From assembly GCA_001579985.1 (NCBI GenBank), contig LRSR01006784.1, forward strand, positions 1-27,414: DNA of 27,414 nt. The letters run 5' to 3'. Of this stretch, positions 19,834 to 27,414 are shown in pieces (positions within the stretch are counted from its first letter, which is position 1; each line of letters opens with the position of its first letter). Both the position numbers and the translations under genes were made by a program. Source of the stretch: Hypsibius dujardini. Its lineage: Eukaryota; Tardigrada; Eutardigrada; Parachela; Hypsibiidae. The notes beneath the pieces are model-generated. The model saw only the letters and a program-made list of their open reading frames with translations, had not been told where the DNA came from and searched no databases.

Positions 19834-20963
19834 CCTTGGACAGGACCGACTAATACTCAAGCTCTCTCTTTTTCTCACTCGAGTCGTGCAACAGTGTTTG
19901 TCTGTTTTCTCTAGTTTTATCTTGTGACATAATCTGTCTTACCCGGCAAATCTATGTCAAAATAATCATAATCGCAAAGTTCTATCAGAAATAGACGACT
20001 GGAGCGTAAGTACAGCTCTGCGGTTGAGGTTACTTTGCGGGTCGTTATGTGAGTTTTGGCAAGCCGTGTGGGACAAACTAACAATGAAAAAATCTATTCC
20101 ACTATTCCAAAGATTATGAACGTTTCTTTTTTCTGAATATAGTAAAGGAATAAAAATGAATCGAATTTAATTGAAATGAACTGCCTGGGAATCAAGACAT
20201 CTAGTCCGTTTTTGAAGAGCCCAAACAGTCCTAAAAGAATAAACCATACACATCCAACGGCAGTAACACGCTCATCAGAGTATAGGGATGCGAGTAAGCA
20301 ATCAAAATATCAAACATCAAGCAATCAAGCCAATTTAAACAGGAGTCCGTTCAATTTAAGTTTTGCTTGATTTGATTCCCAATTTTAATTATCAATCTCT
20401 ATAAACCTTTATCCATTTCCGAACTTTAATCTCTTAAAAATTAGTTTATTAGGTCCAAATCTGGAATTGACATGGCTGAATGTGTTCTCATCACACAAAC
20501 GTCGGAACTGGTAACAGAAAATCAAGTTTTTTGTTATAAACTATGCTTTTTAGATAAGAAAATGTTAGGATCCCCAAATCAAATCGAATCAAAATATTAA
20601 ATCAAATCAAACGGAGTTTTTGTTGGTTTTTGTCACATATTCATATTTTCCTGAAGTTTTGACGATCTGACAAGAAAGGGAAACGCATTGTAACTCCAAG
20701 ATAACGGCCAGAATATAGGTTTAAAATAATCTGCCACGTATTGAGATATTCAAAAATACCAACATATTTCAACAGAGCAGTTATTAGTTTGATGATTACA
20801 GCTTCAAAAAAATATGAATATGTAAAAGACTAAACTACGAATAGCTTGATTAAAATATGTTTTAATTGTTCGTAGTTCTACATATGTCAATATGTTGCTG
20901 ATCTTTTTGCACATTTTTTGGGCGTTATCCTGAAGTTATTAACGCGTTTCATTTTCTTTTCAG
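19834..20963. other. 3' region of SAP-like gene 1 and spacer
   Basis: The first 100 bases are the 3' UTR shared with the inverted fragment. A candidate AATAAA lies at 20,149. A 64-codon frame (20,176-20,370) is Ser/Asn-rich with no splice support. Short AATCAA-type repeats occur near 20,295-20,330 and 20,575-20,610. Confidence 0.4.
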
Positions 20964-21101
20964 ATCATCCGAGCATCTTTTAATCGGACTAAAAGTAACG
21001 AATTTAGCGTTGGCCGCTCCATCAATAAAATTAGAGCGGCCTTCTCGTCCAACCCCCTCGCTTTTTTGCCCAAAGACATCACACCATTCCGTCGAAAATA
21101 G
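20964..21101 (+). CDS. Possible terminal exon of unknown gene
   Basis: A strong acceptor (TTATTAAC branch-like site, then TTTCATTTTCTTTTCAG) is followed by 45 open codons (IIRASFNRTKSNEFSVGRSI and on to TPFRRK) and TAG. In phase 0 it could be an alternative last exon joined to exon A of SAP-like gene 1. A second frame is also open, so the reading is uncertain. Confidence 0.35.
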   Translation: MIRASFNRTKSNEFSVGRSINKIRAAFSSNPLAFLPKDITPFRRK

Positions 21102-21265
21102 CTCTTTTCCTCGCGTAATCTTTCATGCGCTTTGAGGGCTTCTACATTAATTAAATGCAGTCCAATCTTTTATGTGCGATTGCTCCTTACCACGCAGTAT
21201 GTAGTTCGGATATTTCCATATTTTCATATTTCTTTTCCATCCTAAAAGCGAAACTCGGCCGAGTC

Positions 21266-21868
21266 ATGTACACCGAAGAGGACCTGGAAAAGCTGAGTGC
21301 GGACCAACTGTCATCCATTCTCAAAGAAATGATCCGCCCGACTCAGGGATACAAGGCCGATCTCGTCCGACGGATTCTGCATTATTTGACGGACCTACCA
21401 AAGACCCATGTCCTCGTCCAGCCGAGACAGACCACTACAAAGAAGGCCGTGACCTTTGTTGCAAGTCCGAACAGGCTGGATCGGGATTGTCTTGGGGTAC
21501 CTCGGGAGGAGGAGCTGGCTGAACGACCTACCACCAGCACTAGTGAAGTCACGATTTCGGACGTCGAAACTGCTCTAGCGCCGACCAGGGCGTTTCTTGA
21601 TGCGCTGTTCATGGTGAAGTACAACCTGTCCGAGCGTTGCTGCAAGATCTGCGGCGGGCGGAAGCGCCACCTTTCCTGTCCTGGACCACCCAAGATGCCT
21701 GCGCCTGCGCCTGTGCCTGTGTGTGCGCATGAGACAAGCGCTCTTCAGGCAGCAACGCGCCGCCAGAAAAGCCGACAGACAGTTGAACGGCAGGACAAAA
21801 ATCAGGCACAGCAACTCTTGAAAGATGCAACTCCAATCTTGCCTTATTTAAACCCTTCCTTGTTTTAA
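21266..21868 (+). CDS. SAP-like protein 2 (single exon, 200 aa)
   Basis: The start is placed at MYTEEDLEKLSADQLSSILK by comparison with the related gene at 18,817; the open frame extends 37 codons further upstream, but without similarity. Residues 8-40 look like a SAP motif (LSADQLSSIL, then YKADLVRRIL). Residues 125-138 hold Cys 125, 126, 129 and 138 (CCKICGGRKRHLSC), possibly metal-binding. Then follow a Pro/Ala run (PAPAPVPV) and a basic Arg/Gln helix. SAP plus basic segments suggest a nucleic-acid-binding nuclear protein; this is inference. Unlike its neighbour it has no intron after the SAP part, and the C-terminal halves are not alike apart from a short Ser/Thr-Asp stretch. Confidence 0.65.
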   Translation: MYTEEDLEKLSADQLSSILKEMIRPTQGYKADLVRRILHYLTDLPKTHVLVQPRQTTTKKAVTFVASPNRLDRDCLGVPREEELAERPTTSTSEVTISDVETALAPTRAFLDALFMVKYNLSERCCKICGGRKRHLSCPGPPKMPAPAPVPVCAHETSALQAATRRQKSRQTVERQDKNQAQQLLKDATPILPYLNPSLF

Positions 21869-23186
21869 ATTTTCTGTTTTTGATTCTTTGTTGCGTGTTA
21901 AGCAGTCATTGGAGCTTCAGCACGGCGTTGGAAGAAAGTAAATTGCTACTGTATCTGTGTTCCCCCCGTAGGTTCTGATAGTTCTGATTCAAGTAAATGT
22001 TTATATATTCTACGTTTTATTTCATTTCGATATGGTTATATCACTTTGCCAAGTACTACATCATCGGTTAACAATACCCGATTAAAACTGAACGAATTCT
22101 GCAACCATAGTCTAATTCAACTAAGATGTTTATTTAAAATCATTAAATTTTTTCCAAGCATTAGGATATTTTGTTTGACATCTTATTTGAAATGCTGAAA
22201 TGCTGATATGCTGAAAATATAGCTTTTCTTTTAATTAAGATGAGTTTTTTATTTGAATAAACTTGACGGTCGAATTAAATCACTGTCGCTGTGGAGAGCT
22301 GTTTGCAAGAGCTGCGTACATACTCATATAGCAATACTTTGTGCTCTCTGATGAAGCATATTTTTCGTCTCCCCCCCCCCGCCACTGATTGAAGGAGACT
22401 CCTCCAGGGCACGTGATGGTTATGAAACGCACGGCGTATGCCGTGCGCGTGCGTTCTGTGGGAGAAACTGTTGATGCCGTTGGGATAGTCGCATCTTTGA
22501 CAGGCATATTTCTGGATTTTTGTTGACCGGCGAGATTTTCCCAAAATTCTCCCTTCTCGTTTCGCCTTTCTGCGCACCTACGCTGTGGCCTACAGTCCAA
22601 CCAATCACAAGGGATGACAAACATGACAATGGCGCGCAGTGTGACATTCTGTCATGTGGACCGGTGGGCTAATCGTCTCTCGGGACATGCACAGAAAGAA
22701 GTCACACGGGATAAGCAGCTCCAAGACAAATAATTCCTTCCTACGCAGCGACGGGGAACGGAAACAATCCCATGTACAGCGCGGGAATCTTGTTCAAAAT
22801 TATTGTCAGCACAGCCACAAGCTCGCGGTTGTTTCTCGCGTTGAGCTTGTAAACACAATTATAGAAAATGAGTTTCAGTATTTACAGCAAAGCTGCAACT
22901 AATACAAGCGACGTCAAAGTGAAAGGATTGTAGAATACCAAATTCCGAGCCGAACGTCAATGGAATGCCAGCGCGGTTCAAAAAGCAAGATTAAATAAAA
23001 AATCAGTCAAAGTTTATGTTAAAAATAAGGTAAGACTACAGACTAACCCAAAAAACCTAACCAAATTATCTTTTCAGACAGACTAGCGAAAACGAGTGAC
23101 GGTCAAAAGATGGATAACATATGTCAAGATTTACCAAGAGATTTCTTAAGCTGCCCAAGTTTCGATTGTCCTTTTGCATGAAGTTC
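21869..23186. other. Spacer between convergent genes
   Basis: A candidate AATAAA for SAP-like gene 2 is at 22,256-22,261. A GC-richer part (22,275-22,860) contains a C run near 22,372, CACGTG near 22,410, a hairpin at 22,429-22,446 and overlapping open frames on both strands (up to 114 codons, minus), none with splice or domain support. Confidence 0.4.
22429..22446. other. Perfect 7-bp stem hairpin
   Basis: GCACGGC, loop GTAT, GCCGTGC. It lies about 20 bases from CACGTG in a GC-rich island. Role unknown. Confidence 0.4.
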
Positions 23187-23375
23187 CTACTTGGGTTTGG
23201 ACTTGGATTTGAATCCATATTTTGATTTGGGCTTGCGCTTGGATTTGGGCCTGGATGTGGTTGAGATAACCGGATTGATTACGTATTGCAAGTCGCTGCG
23301 TGAGGCACCAGCTGGACCCGACAAAATCCTTTGGGGTGGCTGTGACGGTCTAGCATTTCGTACAACACGTCGAGT
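23187..23375 (-). CDS. Unknown coiled-coil gene, exon 7 (Lys/Ser-rich tail)
   Basis: The exon follows CGTTGATTGTACAG in phase 0 and encodes TRRVVRNARPSQPPQRILSG, then NPVISTTSRPKSKRKPKSKY and FKSKSKPK, then TAG. The repeated K-S-K/K-P-K pattern is reminiscent of chromatin- or nucleolus-bound tails. Confidence 0.75.
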   Translation of the reverse strand, partial: TRRVVRNARPSQPPQRILSGPAGASRSDLQYVINPVISTTSRPKSKRKPKSKYGFKSKSKPK

Positions 23376-26116
23376 CTGTACAATCAACGAGCAAATATAT
23401 ACAAAAGTGACAATTTCTGTCGACAACAATTTTATCGAGACCAAACGAAGACATTTTCACTTTCATACTTAAGTGATAAAAAATTGTTAAATCGAACTGA
23501 TCCGAAAGAGGTAGAGACGGCATTGGGTATCTTGGAAAAGTCCTAAATGTGCTTGCAATTATTTCCTCTTTAATGCATAATATTATAATTTTGTAAGGTG
23601 AAATGTATTTAAAACTACGTAATGATATAAATATAACTTTATTTAAAATATAAAGAAGAATTTCTATATGCTTTGGATATAGTTTTTTTAAACTTATGGA
23701 TAGGTGCTATTCTTATAATTAATGATTAAAAGGTTCTTACTTGAGAGGGGCTGTGACGGATGGACGGTAGCGGCGGCATTTGAACATTTTGACCGTTTAG
23801 ATGTGCCGGCGGATCAAGAGATGCCAAATTGTTAGTACAGTTTGTCGAGTTGCCTGGCGACTCATGTTGTCGTTGTTGTTTCTGCAGCTGTTGCAACAGA
23901 CGCTGATGAAGAACCTCGTCGGCCGCATTGACCGTACCGCCATGCAGGGTCGCCAGCAGTCGAGCGACCTCTTCCGACATGGCGGGCTGGACCGTCGGAT
24001 TGGCTGCTTGGTGTTGGTTGGCCAGGCTCCGAAGCAATTCAACTTGAGTCAGGTAGAACGCTTGAGGAAACAATGTTGAGAAATATTTTAATTTAAATTC
24101 CAAAGGGTTAAGCAAAACAAGCTCAAAAGCTTCAGGGATTAGTCATACAACTTAGTTTCCTAACTGATTTCAAATTCCCAAGCTTTATTTTAAATAAACT
24201 TTATTTTTTGTTCGTTTTTGTCTGAAGAGTTGATAACAATATACTATTATTGCGACGGAAGTCACAGGAACTATGCGTCTGCAGAACGGACATTTATAAA
24301 CTTGTGACTGCATGTGAAGCGTAAACGTATGCCCCTTTAGTACCTTGTTTACAACATGCCTGTGACCATGGCGTGTCTGCCTCCATTGTCTGTGTCTGTG
24401 TCTGTGTCTGTGTATAATCTAATTTGAAATGTGAAAAGTCTGAACAGTCGTTTTGGCACGTTACGAAGGAATTTATGCAAGCTGAGCTAACCTTTCAAAG
24501 CCTCGAGCTCAACTACTCGCTGTTTGATGGAGTTGATATCATCTTGCATGCGGAAGAAACCGTCGAGGGTCAGGGTCGCTGCCAAGGCGAATAGTAATTA
24601 AAATACAGCAAACATTTGATCACCGGTTACCATTTAAATAGATTGAGCGACTACTATGCGAGTTAGAGTTGTTGCCTCATCAATCTATTTTGGGTTCCCG
24701 GAAAAATAATAATCGATTATTTGCGGACGAAAGAATTGGTAAAGTGGCTAATAACATTACCTTTCGGAAGACTAGTTGTGTCCCCTTGATGAACAGCGTT
24801 CATACCGAAAGTTGAGAGGGCCTTCATGAACGAATCAAAAGCCTGAGCGCCTCTGGATTAAATGGAGGATCAAAGGCTGAACAAAACTATTGGAACTAAC
24901 TTATGAATAATATACTCACATAGGAGTGTTCAAATTATAAGCCGACGGTCCGTTGTCGCTTTTGCTTCCGTTGGCGTTCATGGTGCTGGTATTTAGTCCT
25001 TGAACACTGTTGCGGTAATGTTGAAGATTCGAGAAACCCCCTTTAACTAGTAAAAGAAAAAGGCCAACATCAATCAATCAAGCCCTATGTGATTCTCACA
25101 AGAAAAGGATGTTTCATGACTGGCGCTTGATTGTGAGGTGATTGCCTATCAGTTCCGAACCGTCCTCCTATTCAACTTACCACCGTGACTACTACTCATC
25201 GAGTTCTCCTGCGTTTGGGTATTGGAGCAATCCCTTGAAGGGACGTGATTGTTTCTAGAAACAAGTAATTAATACGATCAAACAGACAGACAGACAGACA
25301 CACAGCCACACAAACAAACACACCAGACACACACAGACACACACAGACGCAGACACACACACAGACACACAGACACACAGACACACAGACACACAGACAC
25401 ACAGACCGGTCTTACAAGTAATTTTGAACTTTCTCCACAGTACGGCGATGGCGTTCGGTGTTCTGTCTTTCCAGTACTGACCCCGGTGACGGTGGTTGTA
25501 GTTGTTCTCCACCGCCTCGCGAAAATGGGGACTCCTCATTCGCTATCGCGCCGCTATCCACACAAGCTCTCTTATTGCCAAGTACTACCAAGCATGATCC
25601 TAGCGGCTTCAAAGTTGATGGTCCCGCCGGTGATGGTGGTAAAACAGAAGTTACGATTGGCAGCTGCAGCGGTTGCGACACAGGAATCGCCTCCGTATCG
25701 GTTGAAGCCCTGTCGATGGTTCGTTCAATGAGCCAACTGATAGTCAGTGTTTCCCTGTCCAAGCTGGACGGACTACGTGGACGCCTGCGTGGCGGTTGTG
25801 GCATTGGTGGAGTCGGCATACATGGCTCCACGTACACATGGGGTCGATCTCCTCTACCCCTTGGGTACGGCCTCATTTGGATATTTTCTGGATGGTCGGT
25901 GAAGATGACTGTTCGTCGATGGCTGAGACTTCCGCTGGCTTGCGTGAGATCAAACTGTTGTTGTTGAGGTTGTTTGAACGATGGTTGCACTTCATTCGGC
26001 ATGGCAAACGGATTGCTGGCATAGTATAACGGTGTGGGATTGCCACCGGTCATAGTGACCGTGGTGGTGGTAGGAGTCGAAGGGAAACCTGAAGAGCTTG
26101 TGGGTTGTGTCGCCAT
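23187..26116 (-). CDS. Unknown Pro/Gln-rich coiled-coil protein (whole gene, 7 exons)
   Basis: Minus-strand exons are 26116-25416, 25254-25181, 25046-24920, 24852-24761, 24578-24492, 24060-23741 and 23375-23187. All junctions are GT/AG and in phase, giving 529 aa. Seen: a Pro/Thr/Gln-rich N-terminal half, Arg/Pro clusters (PPRRRPRSPSS), Ser/Asn-rich linkers, a coiled coil across exons 5-6 (MQDDINSIKQRVVELEALK, then FYLTQVELLRSLANQ), a Gln-rich helix (HQRLLQQLQKQQRQHE) and a tail of Lys-Ser repeats (KSKRKPKSKY, FKSKSKPK). I recognise no family. The composition suggests a scaffold or transcription-related protein; that is inference. The ATG at 26,114-26,116 has G at +4, and an in-frame TGA lies upstream. 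Confidence 0.7.
23741..24060 (-). CDS. Unknown coiled-coil gene, exon 6
   Basis: 320 bases between GTTTCCTCAAG and GTAAGAAC. It continues the helix (TQVELLRSLANQHQ), then a segment VARLLATLHGGTVNAADEVL, a Gln-rich helix and a Pro-rich end (MPPLPSIRHSPSQ). It ends in phase 0. Confidence 0.75.
24385..24414. repeat. Short (TCTGTG)n microsatellite
   Basis: Four to five copies of TGTCTG in the intron between exons 5 and 6 of the minus-strand gene. Confidence 0.8.
24492..24578 (-). CDS. Unknown coiled-coil gene, exon 5 (coiled coil)
   Basis: 87 bases between CCTTGGCAG and GTTAGCTC, encoding TLTLDGFFRMQDDINSIKQR and VVELEALK, with hydrophobic residues at heptad spacing. Confidence 0.7.
24761..24852 (-). 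CDS. Unknown coiled-coil gene, exon 4
   Basis: 92 bases between TTTAATCCAG and GTAATGTT, encoding GAQAFDSFMKALSTFGMNAV and on to SLPK. Using the AG two bases later would bring an early stop, so this acceptor is preferred. Confidence 0.7.
24920..25046 (-). CDS. Unknown coiled-coil gene, exon 3
   Basis: 127 bases between TTTTACTAG and GTGAGTAT, in phase on both sides. It encodes a Ser/Asn-rich linker (GGFSNLQHYRNSVQGLNTST). Confidence 0.7.
25181..25254 (-). CDS. Unknown coiled-coil gene, exon 2
   Basis: 74 bases between TTGTTTCTAG and GTAAGTTG, encoding NNHVPSRDCSNTQTQENSMS with one base over. The intron before it (161 bases) is nearly all simple repeat. Confidence 0.7.
25265..25407. repeat. 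(CAGACA/CACA)n microsatellite
   Basis: Plus strand CAGACAGACAGACAGA, then ACACACAGACAC-type repeats. It fills most of the 161-base intron 1 of the minus-strand gene, starting about 10 bases from the donor. Confidence 0.95.
25416..26116 (-). CDS. Unknown coiled-coil gene, exon 1 (coding)
   Basis: It encodes residues 1-233, starting MATQPTSSSGFPSTPTTTTV. It ends TAC TT before GTAAGACC; the two spare bases join A of the next exon to make Leu. A 5' acceptor (CATTCGTTTAG) at about 26,168 would add 51 bases of leader to this exon. It is flanked on both sides by CAGA/TCTG repeats. Confidence 0.75.
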
Positions 26117-26251
26117 CGAAAACTTTATAGATCGTCACCTGGTTCTTCCCTTGTGATGCCGGAAATCCTAAACGAATGTTTCACATGTTTCAGTTCGATT
26201 TACCGATAAATCGAAAGCGTTGCCGGTCATGCTGACTCTTGCACTCGTCTA

Positions 26252-26384
26252 CTGTTTGTCTCTTTGTCTGTCTGTTTGTCAGTCTGTCAGTCTGTCTGTC
26301 AGTCTGTGTGTCTGTCAGTTTGTGTTCCTGTGTGTGTGTCTGTGTGTAAGTCTGTCTATCTGTCCTATCTGTCGGTCCGTCTGG
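26252..26384. repeat. (GTCT/GTGT)n microsatellite
   Basis: Plus strand GTCTGTCTGTTTGTCAGTCT and TCTGTGTGTGTGTCTGTGTG-type repeats. It lies upstream (in transcription sense) of the first coding exon and is complementary to the repeat at 25,265-25,407. Confidence 0.95.
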
Positions 26385-27414
26385 AATACAAGTTAGCAAA
26401 ATTTAGTAAACACCTATCAATGATCTCGTTGGCTTAGACAGGTAGGCGAGGGCTGCCGGTTGGTATGGCTCAACAGCTAGACCGCGGTGCCCACCCAGAC
26501 TATAACGGCGCTTTTATTCTGATTCCCGCATTCAGTGTCGTTAATGTTAAAATAGGATATAAAGGTACAGACGGTACGCCAACGGTCCTGGGAAACTTCT
26601 CCAAGGTCTAAGTGTAACAACCGGTGAGAATATGGTCCAAGGTCGAACAAAAGAATACTGTGAAAAGAAAAATGAATACTTATGACATACTTTCTACTGA
26701 AATGCAATCAAATAAGGCATTCTCGAAGCCTCGCGCACCTACCTAACTTTGCGCGAATGTGTAACCCACATTAACATTAACTTACATTAACCCACAAAGT
26801 GCTAAAAAAAGATCAGAAGATCAAACGAAACGTCTCAAAACGTCTCCTATTGGTAAAAGAACTGAAAGCCACGGACAAATACAGATGAGCACAGGGATTC
26901 ATTATTTATGAGATATGCACACCGTGACCGTAAACTGGGATAATAATTATGGTACCGCTTCCGGGCGAAAGAGACCTTTTCTTGCTCCTTTTGCTCCCAA
27001 ATATTCCTGCATTCTGGTCCGTTATGACAGGCTGAACCTAGTTGAGTTAGAGGGGTTTACGCAGTAACGTGTGTTGGTCTTTGAGGGTGGCCCACAGGGC
27101 TGGCGAAGAATGTCCTGTACTACTTCCTACGTAGCATTTCCAGTTAACGCCAGGAGTGTATGGGTCCTCTGTTGTACCACGTGCGGGAAAGCTTTTGGCA
27201 TTCATTCGAGATAATTCACAGCTCTTCTCTCGGGTCACCTGAAATTAATTAGTTTACGTTTTGCGCCCGCGCCACAAGATTTCTGATCAGCTGCGGAAGT
27301 TGATCGTGGCCGTTCATCAACAGAATTTCTGATTCTGCCGATTTCTTCAAACCCTCTTGCGGAAGAGTGTTTAGAGTCGCGAAGGATTTTCATGTGGGAG
27401 TGGAGATCAAGCAG
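26385..27414. other. Upstream region of the minus-strand gene
   Basis: Promoter or 5' exons of the coiled-coil gene may lie here; none can be fixed. A 59-codon minus frame runs in from the window edge (27,414-27,235, ending KRKLINFR then TGA). In another frame of the same stretch, LPQEGLKKSAESEILLMNGH and LPQLIRNLVARAQN look helical and are followed by GTAAAC. Either could be part of an exon continuing beyond the window. Confidence 0.3.

Noticed and set aside
22275-22858. Several minus and plus frames of 68-114 codons in the GC-rich spacer
   Set aside because: Three frames are open together, which fits stop-poor GC-rich sequence; no splice sites or motifs single out one.
25196-25539. Frames with Cys/Val repeats (VCVCVC) on the minus strand
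   Set aside because: They arise from the CACA/CAGA microsatellite in an intron.
27235-27414. A 19-base intron (GTAAAC to TTTCAG) joining two frames at the window edge
   Set aside because: It is shorter than any workable spliceosomal intron; the frames were only noted as possible exon pieces.

Overview
This is eukaryotic nuclear DNA from an animal. Genes are split by GT-AG introns of about 40 to 2,100 bases, reading frames join cleanly only across splice sites, and about a third of the window is transposon debris and satellite DNA. There are no operons, tRNAs, rRNAs or CRISPR arrays. A doublecortin-domain gene and mixed Tc1/mariner, pogo and LINE relics fit a compact invertebrate genome. A small-genome ecdysozoan such as a tardigrade is my guess, but the sequence alone does not prove it.

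Layout. (1) 1-1,790: no gene seen. (2) 1,912-9,121, plus strand: an eight-exon gene for a DCDC2-like protein with two doublecortin (microtubule-binding) domains, predicted at 606 aa. All seven junctions keep frame. The message can end in two ways. Reading through exon 6 gives a stop at 7,581-7,583 with an AATAAA 33 bases on. Splicing to exons 7 and 8 gives a lysine-rich tail ending in GGCC, a possible lipid anchor. (3) About 9,050-18,000: a mobile-element and satellite region with nested inverted symmetry. The outer pair is a repeat that contains the last doublecortin exon (9,058-9,566 and, inverted, 17,588-17,992). The inner pair is a satellite, hexamer runs plus a conserved core of about 38 bases (10,919-11,948 and, inverted, 13,881-15,791). 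Inserted in or between these are a LINE reverse-transcriptase relic, a 517-bp element with TTA target duplications, a Tc1-like element with arms of about 260 bp, a 12-bp minisatellite, a pogo-like relic and a 1.29-kb DD37D mariner-family pseudogene. (4) 18,790-21,868, plus strand: two related genes starting MYT(E/Q) with a SAP-like N-terminal helix pair, and an inverted fragment of the first one's 3' end at 17,385-17,516. An 85-codon antisense ORF lies in the intron of the first. (5) 23,187-26,116, minus strand: a seven-exon gene for a 529-aa Pro/Gln-rich protein with a coiled coil and a Lys/Ser-rich tail, which I do not recognise. Its first coding exon is flanked by complementary (CAGA)/(TCTG) repeats. 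(6) 26,170-27,414: nothing firm, perhaps another minus-strand exon at the edge.

The genes do not form an obvious pathway. The most notable points are that the optional lipid-anchor exon of the doublecortin gene lies inside a sequence that also exists as an inverted second copy 8.5 kb away, and that this second copy is joined to a copy of the SAP-like gene's 3' end. Exon models are manual reconstructions from splice sites and phase; no transcript data were available.
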